NCBI GenBank assembly: GCA_964547525.1
Contig: CAZJOD010000123.1
Span: forward strand, 1 to 11,086
Direction of reading: 5' to 3'
DNA length: 11,086 nucleotides
Source: CAZJOD01 sp964547525
GTDB lineage: Bacteria; Bacillota; Clostridia; JAAYHZ01
The notes beneath the pieces were generated by a model. The model had not been told where the DNA came from. It saw only the letters and a list, made by a program, of their open reading frames with translations, and searched no databases. Each line of letters begins with the position of its first letter. The stretch's first letter is position 1. A program made the translations under genes and the position numbers. This document shows, one piece after another, positions 1-6,515 of this stretch.

Positions 1-91
1 TGGCGGAAGAGGAGGGATTCGAACCCTCGTGCCGCTTGCGCGACAACCTGATTTCGAGTCAGGGCCGTTACAACCACTTCGATACTCTTCC
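1..91 (-). tRNA. tRNA-Ser with anticodon CGA, CCA end encoded
   Basis: The reverse strand folds into a complete class II tRNA of 91 nt. The acceptor pair is GGAAGAG/CTCTTCC, followed by discriminator G and an encoded CCA (window bases 1-3). The anticodon stem is CCTGA/TCAGG with loop CTCGAAA, giving anticodon CGA (bases 54-56), which reads the serine codon UCG. The long variable arm is a 5-bp stem GTCGC/GCGGC (one G-U pair) closed by GCAA, as expected for serine tRNA. The T arm is GAGGG/CCCTC with loop TTCGAAT. The gene is complete but its 3' end coincides with the window edge, so a terminator or further tRNA genes beyond it cannot be seen. Confidence 0.97.
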
Positions 92-187
92 ATATAATTT
101 TAATCGGCAAGGACTTAAAAGATGTTTTAATTAAGCCTGTTACGACCTTTTTTTAAAATTTGGTCAAATGCTCGATTACAATAAAGT

Positions 188-216
188 ATTTTACTAGATG
201 CGAGCTTGTTTGTAAA
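188..216 (-). promoter_or_regulatory. Probable sigma-A promoter of the tRNA-Ser gene
   Basis: On the minus strand TTTACA (211-216) and TAAAAT (188-193) are separated by exactly 17 bases, each one mismatch from the consensus hexamer. Directly upstream of the -35 lies an A/T tract, AAAATTTATTTTTT, of the kind that forms an UP element at stable-RNA promoters. Predicted initiation is near base 181, giving a leader of about 90 nt before the tRNA 5' end at 91. It lies downstream of the tadA-mpg stop, so the tRNA is probably its own unit. Confidence 0.6.
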
Positions 217-239
217 GGGAAAAAATAAATTTTCAAAAG

Positions 240-265
240 GGAATGAAAAAGCGGAATGAAAAAGC
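240..265. repeat. Perfect tandem repeat, 2 x 13 bp
   Basis: The 13-mer GGAATGAAAAAGC occurs twice head to tail (240-252 and 253-265) with no mismatch. It lies in non-coding DNA just upstream of the A/T tract and -35 box of the predicted tRNA promoter. It is most simply a small tandem duplication; no function can be read from it. Confidence 0.9.
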
Positions 266-495
266 TTCTAAATTGCAAAAGAAAAATCTCACCTCTGTTT
301 CATCAATAGTGTAAATAACTTTTAAAAACCGGTTGCAAAAAGGTAAAGTGTTTTTTGCATATAATATATTAAAAAGCGTAATATGCAAGTACTTTTTAAG
401 CTCTTCATGGCGTCTATATATTATCTTAGAGCATACTCTAAACAAAAACGACGGGTATCAAACGCGTTATAAAATGTTTGAAAACTTCCTACCGA

Positions 496-1608
496 TTATT
501 TTTTGGAAACATACGGATTGTCTTTAATATAGAAACGCCACGGGTAATGGACGGCTTCTTCCGCATAATCAATGTTTATACGTTTGGTAGTCACTATATC
601 GAGCGTTTTAAATTTATGAGGTCGCACAATGTACAATTCGTCACTTGTCAAATCTAATCCATTTTGCTGTTTTGTAAGACCTAAAGCCATGCATAACTTC
701 CCGGGGCCGTTTGTTAAAGATAGTTTTTTTTTCTTATCCAAGTCATTAGTACCGAATCTTAACTTTGCCATGGTGTCAAAACCTTCCACCGGCCGTACCG
801 AGCGGATCAGTACCGCCGAAGGTATGCCTTCGGGACGTGTTACAAAATTTAAGCAATTATACATTCCGTATATCAAATAGATATAAGCGTGTCCCGCCGG
901 TCCGAACATGACCTCTGTTCTAGGTGTTCTGTTGCCACCGAAAGAATGTGAACCTTTGTCTTCAATCCCACAATAAGCCTCGGTTTCTATTATTTCCGCC
1001 ACAAGGCGTTCTCCGTTGATGTGTCGTACAATATACGAACCTAACAACGCTTTTGCCAGCAGTACCGTATCATTGTCAAAATAATTCTTTGAAACTTTAT
1101 ATACATTTATACCGTCCATTAAAGCAAATTTTGTTCTAACCTCACTAAAGAAGCTTGTAAGAAGTATTCTACATTCTTCTTCCAATATATTAGGATAATA
1201 TTCGGTTTTCCGATTACCCAAAGGCATGTCTAATAATTGAATTTTAGATAATACGGCACCTGCCGTGTCGTCTTTCGCACCGAAATAAAGTTTTCCAACC
1301 CGGGCTTGCATTATTGCACCTGTACACATGGCACAAGGTTCCAACGTAACATACATTTCACATTCATGTAAAGACCTTACCTTTAATTTCTCACATGCTA
1401 TCCGAATAACGTTCATTTCGGCATGACGAGTAGAATTATTATCCTGTTCAACGGTATTGTGTGCTTTAGCTATAATATTATCGTCTTTTACAATAACTGC
1501 GCCTACCGGTACTTCACCGATAATATAAGCTTTTTTTGCCTCTTCCAGCGCCATATTCATATATTTTTGTAACCTTGCGGTATCACAAGCCGCTTTTATT
1601 TCACTCAT
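496..1608 (-). CDS. tadA-mpg: Fusion protein: tRNA adenosine-34 deaminase (TadA) + 3-methyladenine/alkyladenine DNA glycosylase (AAG/MPG)
   Basis: 370 aa with two complete enzyme domains. Residues about 10-160 are TadA, which deaminates adenosine-34 to inosine in tRNA-Arg(ACG): zinc/proton-shuttle motif H62-A63-E64 and P91-C92-A-M-C95 (zinc ligands H62, C92, C95; proton shuttle E64). Residues about 165-370 are AAG/MPG, which flips out and excises alkylated purines and hypoxanthine from DNA: ETEAY at 208-212 (E210 aligns with human catalytic E125, Y212 with Y127), H221 (human H136), intercalating Y247 in YLIYG (human Y162), N254 (human N169), and the family's C-terminal PWRFY. Both active sites look intact and there is almost no linker. 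M164 begins the AAG part and could be an ancestral start, but the nearest GAGG lies 20 bases before it, too far for normal initiation. The start at 1608 has AAGGA 11 bases upstream. No clear promoter was identified, though a TTGACT box lies upstream without a good -10. Each domain assignment is very secure; the benefit of fusion is unknown. Confidence 0.95.
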   Translation of the reverse strand: MSEIKAACDTARLQKYMNMALEEAKKAYIIGEVPVGAVIVKDDNIIAKAHNTVEQDNNSTRHAEMNVIRIACEKLKVRSLHECEMYVTLEPCAMCTGAIMQARVGKLYFGAKDDTAGAVLSKIQLLDMPLGNRKTEYYPNILEEECRILLTSFFSEVRTKFALMDGINVYKVSKNYFDNDTVLLAKALLGSYIVRHINGERLVAEIIETEAYCGIEDKGSHSFGGNRTPRTEVMFGPAGHAYIYLIYGMYNCLNFVTRPEGIPSAVLIRSVRPVEGFDTMAKLRFGTNDLDKKKKLSLTNGPGKLCMALGLTKQQNGLDLTSDELYIVRPHKFKTLDIVTTKRINIDYAEEAVHYPWRFYIKDNPYVSKK

Positions 1609-1946
1609 TACTATATGTTTCCTTCGATTTTGTTAGTTTTATTTTCAGGTTGCAGTTAACGATTATGTATATTTAGACAGTCAACATAAAACTTGCTATA
1701 ATCTACAGGTATCCACCTTTTTCGAATTTATTACTCTAACAACCTTTATAACAAAAAAAGGTTGGTTGCGCAACCTTTTTTGAAATAAGAATATTTTTAT
1801 AAAATATAGTGGGATATTTATATTTATTTCACAAAAATCCGGACTAAACGTCAATGTAAAATGTCACTCAACCTTATACGGCAACTTCAATAAATTATAT
1901 ACCCGAAACGCTAAATACTAACCGGTAATATTTTTCCGGGATAACC
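1609..1946. other. 338-bp intergenic region upstream of tadA-mpg
   Basis: This gap holds the terminator hairpin at 1754-1781 and, between it and tadA-mpg, the presumed tadA-mpg promoter. On the minus strand a TTGACT hexamer lies about 70 bases before the start codon, but no convincing -10 stands at 16-18 bases from it, so no promoter is called. The part from 1782 to 1946 is AT-rich 3'-flanking DNA of the oxidoreductase gene. No open frame with a ribosome binding site was seen. Confidence 0.55.
1754..1781 (-). terminator. Intrinsic terminator, probably closing the UroD/oxidoreductase operon
   Basis: A perfect 11-bp stem, AAAAAAGGTTG at 1754-1764 against CAACCTTTTTT at 1771-1781, encloses the 6-base loop GTTGCG. 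Read on the minus strand it is a hairpin running into a run of seven T residues, about 165 bases after the oxidoreductase stop and before tadA-mpg. The A-tract and T-tract make it symmetrical, so it could also stop plus-strand transcription. Confidence 0.8.
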
Positions 1947-2933
1947 TCAGCGAATGTCCGGTATGATTTTTACCGTACCGTCTTTAGCCGATTCACTTGC
2001 AAGCAATGTTGCTATTGCCGATGTCCCACCGTCCCATGCCGGAACGATACATTCCGTTCCGTTTGTGATACAGTCCAGGAAGTGTGCCACCTCAGGGGCA
2101 TACGGGTGAGAAGGTACAAACATTTTCTCCGGAAGGTCGATCCATATATCGCCTAATGCGTCTATACAAATTTTCCGTTGTACTAAGGACGCTTTTGTGC
2201 CGTATATTTTTAGATTGTACATATCAGGACAAGGTCCGGGTGAACCGTAAAGGCAGGTAACTTTTCCGACGGCACCGCTTTTAAATTTATATGTTGCCAC
2301 AATCGACGTATCTTCGTGCATCTGTTTGTAAGTAATGTGATTTGATATGGCACTGACTTGTGTAACCTCTCCTACATACCATCTGAGTAGATCCAAAGGA
2401 TGGCAACCACCGCCAACCATAGGTATCTCATCGGTAACTTTCCACTTTTCCATATAGTACTGATATCTCAAGTCGTGGATATAATCGGCTTCCACATATG
2501 CTATCTCACCAAAAAAGCCGGAATCCACCAAATGCTTGATTTTTGTATATTGATTTACAAATCTTAATACTTGACCTACCTGGCATACCAAGTCAGGATG
2601 TTTTTTTGAAGCTTCAACCATTTCAATTACGTCATCAACTGTGTTTGCCATGGGTTTTTCAACGAAAATGTGTTTTCCATTCCTTATAGCTTTTAAAAAA
2701 GGTTCTTTATGAGACGAGTCTCCGGTATGGATTGACACAGCCTCAAGATTCGGGACATTGAAAACCGAGTCGTCACAATAACCTTTGACTTTATATTTTT
2801 CAACGGCAGCTTTCATCCTTCTTTCATCCTGATCGCATACCGCCACCAAATTACTTGCCGGATTTTTATAATATTCTTCACAAAAAGCCATACCGTTGTG
2901 GCCTAACCCGATAACAGCTACATTAACAGGCAT
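1947..2933 (-). CDS. Gfo/Idh/MocA-family NAD(P)-dependent oxidoreductase
   Basis: 328 aa, the usual family length. The N-terminal Rossmann fold begins VAVIGLGHNG with G9-x-G11-x-x-G14, and the family's E92-K93-P94 motif is present. The C-terminal alpha/beta substrate domain begins around residue 125 and carries GGGCHPLDLLRW (174-185), in which H178 matches the conserved family histidine. The Asp usually found four residues before it is Gly174 here, so catalysis may differ in detail. Members oxidise or reduce sugars, inositols and related polyols; the substrate cannot be read from sequence. The frame extends 24 codons further upstream to 3005, into the preceding gene, but the start at 2933 is chosen because it opens directly onto the Rossmann strand and has AGGAGGT six bases upstream. 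It is the second gene of an operon with the UroD-like gene, with a 10-base gap. Confidence 0.9.
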   Translation of the reverse strand: MPVNVAVIGLGHNGMAFCEEYYKNPASNLVAVCDQDERRMKAAVEKYKVKGYCDDSVFNVPNLEAVSIHTGDSSHKEPFLKAIRNGKHIFVEKPMANTVDDVIEMVEASKKHPDLVCQVGQVLRFVNQYTKIKHLVDSGFFGEIAYVEADYIHDLRYQYYMEKWKVTDEIPMVGGGCHPLDLLRWYVGEVTQVSAISNHITYKQMHEDTSIVATYKFKSGAVGKVTCLYGSPGPCPDMYNLKIYGTKASLVQRKICIDALGDIWIDLPEKMFVPSHPYAPEVAHFLDCITNGTECIVPAWDGGTSAIATLLASESAKDGTVKIIPDIR

Positions 2934-2938
2934 ATCGC

Positions 2939-2945
2939 ACCTCCT
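2939..2945 (-). promoter_or_regulatory. Shine-Dalgarno AGGAGGT that fixes the oxidoreductase start
   Basis: On the minus strand AGGAGGT lies six bases before the ATG at 2933 and overlaps the TAG stop (2944-2946) of the upstream UroD-like gene. A ribosome ending the first gene is therefore already on the binding site of the second, which suggests translational coupling. It also argues against the longer open frame starting at 3005. Confidence 0.85.
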
Positions 2946-3975
2946 AATAAGTTCCGAAATCACGTCCCGCTTTAACCATTGCCAAAATATTCTCTTCCGG
3001 AACATCTCTCGGTATCATTTCACCGGAATTGTACAAATATCCTCCATCCGGTTTTCCTTTTAACATGACTTCTTTTGAATCTTCATAAACCTGTTCAGCG
3101 GTCTTCTCCAATAATGTTTCAATCGGATTTACATTTCCTATAACGCAAACTTCTTTTCCGATTGCCTTTTTGACTTCACCGATATCTACACCCGGGCCGG
3201 CACTTACTGCACTTACTCCGGTTTTGGCCATAATCTTCAAATGAGGTATTGAATGCTCACTTGCATGATAAAATGACCATGCTCCTTCTTTCTTATAATT
3301 ATCGGCACATACCTTTACACCCTCGAATGCGTATTCCATGTAGGTGTCCACATCAATCAAATGACCTGAAGCGTTACAGTCACCGAACCATAAAGCGTCA
3401 GCACCTGCTTTTATTTGTTCTATGCCCCACAATGATTGCATTTCTATAAAAAATTTCAATGTATCTTTGATAAGCTGCGGATTGTCAAAAAAGCCCAGAT
3501 ACGTTGGCATCATGCCATACAACAATGTAACAGAAGACAAGGGTGCGGCACAACGGCCTGTTACACACACACTATCACCCAATTCGTCTTTTATACGCTT
3601 TATGGCATCTAATAAAATCGGCATTCGTCCCTCGGTTTTGAATTTAGGCATTTTTAAATTATTAAATGTTTCGTACGAAAAGGGGAGATAATCACAGGTT
3701 GCCGGAAGGATGTTTCCTCCGCCTTTAACACCTACGCCCATAACTTCAAACTCAATACAGTCGTCAACTTGAAGCCACGCCCAATCATAGTCATACTTTT
3801 TTATCGCTTGAATTTGGCTCTCGGCCATTATTTTAGAATTACTGTTATAATCACAATAAATTTGACCTGACATTCTTACATCAAACTCTTCACTTAGAGC
3901 AAATACCGGAACTCTATCCGGTTTTTTCAAATCTATACATTTTTGTATATCAACCAATACTCCATTATATGCCAT
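2944..3975 (-). CDS. Uroporphyrinogen decarboxylase (UroD)/MtaA-superfamily protein with replaced zinc cysteines
   Basis: 343 aa, full length for the UroD/MtaA TIM-barrel superfamily, which includes haem-pathway UroD and zinc-dependent methyltransferases that move methyl groups between corrinoid proteins and thiols. Family signs are GNVNP (280-284), the preceding barrel strand around SAVSAGPGVDIGEVKK, and the C-terminal IPRDVPEENI (321-330). In MtaA-type methyltransferases a His-x-Cys pair and a later Cys bind zinc. Here the first site reads H237-A-S239 and the later site reads S317-G318-E319, so both cysteines are gone. The N-terminal Arg-rich substrate segment of true UroD is also not evident, so haem synthesis is unlikely. 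ATG at 3975 has AGGAGG six bases upstream. It is the first gene of an operon with a Gfo/Idh oxidoreductase; no corrinoid protein or reactivase is nearby. Superfamily is secure, reaction unknown. Confidence 0.88.
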   Translation of the reverse strand: MAYNGVLVDIQKCIDLKKPDRVPVFALSEEFDVRMSGQIYCDYNSNSKIMAESQIQAIKKYDYDWAWLQVDDCIEFEVMGVGVKGGGNILPATCDYLPFSYETFNNLKMPKFKTEGRMPILLDAIKRIKDELGDSVCVTGRCAAPLSSVTLLYGMMPTYLGFFDNPQLIKDTLKFFIEMQSLWGIEQIKAGADALWFGDCNASGHLIDVDTYMEYAFEGVKVCADNYKKEGAWSFYHASEHSIPHLKIMAKTGVSAVSAGPGVDIGEVKKAIGKEVCVIGNVNPIETLLEKTAEQVYEDSKEVMLKGKPDGGYLYNSGEMIPRDVPEENILAMVKAGRDFGTY

Positions 3976-4089
3976 ACAATTCCTCCTAAGTTAAAATGAT
4001 AATAATCAACTTTAATTGTCTCTTACAGTTCGCATCTTACAATGATCCGGTATTCAGGTTTAAGTGGATTATTACGTATTTTTATTAAA

Positions 4090-4118
4090 ATTATATCCTA
4101 TGTATTAATAATTGTACA
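4090..4118 (-). promoter_or_regulatory. Promoter of the UroD-like/oxidoreductase operon
   Basis: The minus strand has a perfect -10 TATAAT (4090-4095) and TGTACA (4113-4118, 4 of 6 to consensus) at 17-base spacing. Initiation is predicted near 4083, leaving a leader of about 107 nt before the start at 3975. The leader contains AAGTT/AACTT complementarity just before the Shine-Dalgarno, but no riboswitch class I recognise. Confidence 0.6.
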
Positions 4119-4200
4119 GATTATTACAAAAATATGGCGATCTTTATAATATGGTTTCACAAATACAGATATAAAGACTTTTCATATAGTTATTTATTGT

Positions 4201-4230
4201 TAGTTATTTAAAGTAATTATATGGTATAAT
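4201..4230 (+). promoter_or_regulatory. Extended -10 promoter of tex
   Basis: The perfect extended -10 TGGTATAAT spans 4222-4230. The -35 region is weak: TAGTTA or AGTTAT at 17-18 bases. Initiation near 4237 would give a leader of about 37 nt to the ATG at 4274. It is divergent from the minus-strand operon promoter about 110 bases away, so one regulator could act on both. Confidence 0.6.
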
Positions 4231-4273
4231 GTATGGCGTAAATAAAATTCCGTAGTAAAGGGATGGAGCAAGC

Positions 4274-6424
4274 ATGGATATTATATTGACATTGAGCAAT
4301 GAATTGAATGTAAAAAAAGAACAGATTATGCAAACGGTAAAACTCATAGACCAAGGTGATACCGTACCTTTTATCGCACGGTACAGAAAAGAAGTCACCG
4401 GTGGTTTGGATGACACTGTATTGAGAAAACTGTCCGAAAGACTTATATATTTAAGAAACCTCAATGAGAGACGTGAAAACGTTAAAAGGTTAATTGAAGA
4501 ACAAGGGAAACTCACCGACACAATACAAGAGCAATTAAATAAGGCGACTGTATTAAGAGAAATAGAAGACATCTATAGACCGTTTAAACCCAAGAAAAAA
4601 ACCAGAGCTACCGAGGCGAAAAGAAAAGGATTGGAACCTTTGGCTTTAATAATTATGAATAAACGGGTAGCCGGAAAAACTGTGGCTGAGATAGCTTCGG
4701 AATATGTTAACCCGGAAAAAGAAGTCAACAATACAGAGGAAGCCGTGCAAGGAGCTTTAGATATTATTGCCGAAACATTTTCAGATTCACCGGTAATTCG
4801 CGATTATGTTAGAACACGTTTTATTAATACGGCTGTTATAAAATGTGTCAATAAAAAGGAAGAAGATTCGGTTTACTCCATGTACTACGATTATCATGAG
4901 CCTGTAAAAACCATTGCCGATCATAGGGTATTGGCTATAAACAGAGGAGAAAAAGAAGGATTTTTAAGTGTTGGTATGCAAGTTGACGATAATAGAATCC
5001 TAAACGGATTGAAGTTGAGAATGCTCTCGAATGAAAAGGGTGAATGTGTGGAGTATTTGGAAAAGGCTCTCACAGACGCATACAAAAGATTAATAGTACC
5101 TGCGATTGAGAATGAAATAAGGGGAGATTTGTTCATCAAAGCGCAAGATAAAGCAATGACTGTTTTTTCCGCAAACTTAAAAAGTCTCTTAATGCAGCCT
5201 CCTGTAAAACACAAAACGGTTATGGGAGTTGATCCTGCATATCGGACAGGCTGTAAAATAGCTGTCATAAATGATACAGGTAAGGTTTTAGATACATCGG
5301 TTGTATATCCTACACCCCCTCAGAACAAGATTGATGAAGCCAAAAAGGTTGTTAGCGAGCTGATTGAAAATCATAATGTGGATGTTATTGCAATAGGTAA
5401 CGGTACCGCCACAGGTGAAACTGAGAACTTTATCGCTGAATTATTAAGAGAATTGAACAAGGATGTTTCATATATAATAGTAAATGAAGCCGGTGCTTCG
5501 GTGTATTCCGCTTCGGAACAAGGGGCGAAAGAGTTTCCTGAATTTGATGTTGCTTTGCGAAGTGCCGTATCCATAGCAAGAAGATTGCAAGATCCCATGG
5601 CGGAATTGGTTAAGATTCCTCCGGAATCAATAGGTGTCGGACAATATCAACATGATATGAATAAAACCAAATTGGCACAAACGTTAGGCGGTGTAGTTGA
5701 GGATTGTGTAAATCAAGTTGGCGTGGACCTTAACACCGCATCAGCTTCATTATTGTCATATATTTCGGGTATTAACAAGACAATTTCGGAGAATATAGTG
5801 AAGTATAGAGAGCAAAACGGTGTTTTTAAGGATAGAACACAATTAACGAATATAAGTCAATTGGGAGAAAAAACTTTTGAACAATGTGCCGGTTTTTTAA
5901 GAATAACCGGAGGTGATAATATCTTAGACAATACCGGAGTACATCCGGAATCCTATGAAGCGGTAGGTAAAATGATTAATATATTGGAATACACACCTGA
6001 TGATGTGAAAAACAATAAGCTTACTGATTTGGATACCAGATTAGAAAAGTTCGGTCGTGAAAACCTCGCTAAGACAGTTCAGATCGGTCTGCCTACACTA
6101 AACGACATAATAGAAGAACTTAAAAAACCCGGAAGAGATATCCGAGAAAGCTTTCCGAAACCTGTTTTCAAAAAAGATGTGATGGATATAAAAGATCTTA
6201 AACCCGGAATGATTTTAGACGGAGCTGTAAGAAACATAGCTGATTTTGGCGCTTTTATAGATATCGGTGTACATCAAGACGGGTTGGTTCACATATCTCA
6301 AATGAGCGATTCATTTGTAAAAAACCCTTTAAACATTTTATCGGTTGGAGATCTGGTTAAAGTAAAAGTAATTGATGTGGATCAAAAAAAGAAGAGAATC
6401 AGTTTGACCATGAAAAACATTTAA
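4274..6424 (+). CDS. tex: Tex-family RNA-binding transcription accessory protein
   Basis: 716 aa, matching Firmicutes Tex (YdcI type, about 720 aa) and slightly shorter than Gram-negative Tex. Tex is a cytoplasmic nucleic-acid-binding protein, homologous to eukaryotic Spt6, linked to transcription and RNA metabolism. The N-terminal Tex helical domain holds VPFIARYRKEVTGGLDD (31-47). A YqgF/RNase H-like domain starts at MGVDPAYRTGCK (317-328) and includes GNGTATGE (375-382) and NEAGASVYSASE (404-415). Helix-hairpin-helix segments follow (about 485-545, with LNTASASLLSYISGI), and an S1 domain ends the protein (about 643-714, GAVRNIADFGAFIDIGVHQD). All domains are in order and uninterrupted. The start has GGAG five bases upstream. 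The next gene follows after 91 bases with no terminator between, so the two may be co-transcribed. Confidence 0.97.
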   Translation: MDIILTLSNELNVKKEQIMQTVKLIDQGDTVPFIARYRKEVTGGLDDTVLRKLSERLIYLRNLNERRENVKRLIEEQGKLTDTIQEQLNKATVLREIEDIYRPFKPKKKTRATEAKRKGLEPLALIIMNKRVAGKTVAEIASEYVNPEKEVNNTEEAVQGALDIIAETFSDSPVIRDYVRTRFINTAVIKCVNKKEEDSVYSMYYDYHEPVKTIADHRVLAINRGEKEGFLSVGMQVDDNRILNGLKLRMLSNEKGECVEYLEKALTDAYKRLIVPAIENEIRGDLFIKAQDKAMTVFSANLKSLLMQPPVKHKTVMGVDPAYRTGCKIAVINDTGKVLDTSVVYPTPPQNKIDEAKKVVSELIENHNVDVIAIGNGTATGETENFIAELLRELNKDVSYIIVNEAGASVYSASEQGAKEFPEFDVALRSAVSIARRLQDPMAELVKIPPESIGVGQYQHDMNKTKLAQTLGGVVEDCVNQVGVDLNTASASLLSYISGINKTISENIVKYREQNGVFKDRTQLTNISQLGEKTFEQCAGFLRITGGDNILDNTGVHPESYEAVGKMINILEYTPDDVKNNKLTDLDTRLEKFGRENLAKTVQIGLPTLNDIIEELKKPGRDIRESFPKPVFKKDVMDIKDLKPGMILDGAVRNIADFGAFIDIGVHQDGLVHISQMSDSFVKNPLNILSVGDLVKVKVIDVDQKKKRISLTMKNI

Positions 6425-6515
6425 ACTTGTAAAAATTCGTGGTATGAAAGTGAAAAGTATAAATGGGAGCTTGTATTAAAATGTCGGTATAAAGCCGTAT
6501 CGAAAGGTAAGGGAA

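Larger units (their letters stand above)
92..495. other. 404-bp AT-rich intergenic region between tRNA-Ser and tadA-mpg
   Basis: Besides the tRNA promoter and the 13-bp tandem repeat, two inverted repeats are visible. One is TGCAAAAA/TTTTTTGCA at 334-359, an 8-bp AT-rich stem with a 10-base loop. The other is TTAGAG-CATA-CTCTAA at 426-441, a perfect 6-bp stem with a 4-base loop. Either could form in the tadA-mpg transcript downstream of its stop, but neither is followed by a good T-run, so neither is called a terminator. Open frames here on both strands lack convincing Shine-Dalgarno sites and resemble no protein I know, so I see no gene. Confidence 0.6.

Noticed and set aside
426..441. TTAGAG-CATA-CTCTAA dyad as the tadA-mpg terminator
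   Set aside because: The stem is perfect but only 6 bp and no U-tract follows on the minus strand; it is mentioned only as an inverted repeat.
233..527. Two overlapping open frames on opposite strands (minus 233-445, 70 aa; plus 333-527, 64 aa)
   Set aside because: Neither has a good Shine-Dalgarno, they overlap each other, the plus one runs into tadA-mpg, and the predicted peptides show no recognisable domain.
1117..1119. Internal ATG (M164) as a separate start for the AAG glycosylase
   Set aside because: The nearest GAGG is 20 bases upstream, well outside normal spacing, and the frame is continuous with TadA.
2934..3005. A longer N-terminus for the Gfo/Idh oxidoreductase starting at 3005
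   Set aside because: The extra 24 residues are basic, precede the first Rossmann strand and overlap the upstream gene, whereas the ATG at 2933 has an ideal AGGAGGT six bases upstream.
3249..3691. Plus-strand open frames opposite the UroD-like gene
   Set aside because: They are antisense shadows of a strongly supported coding region and show no independent motifs.
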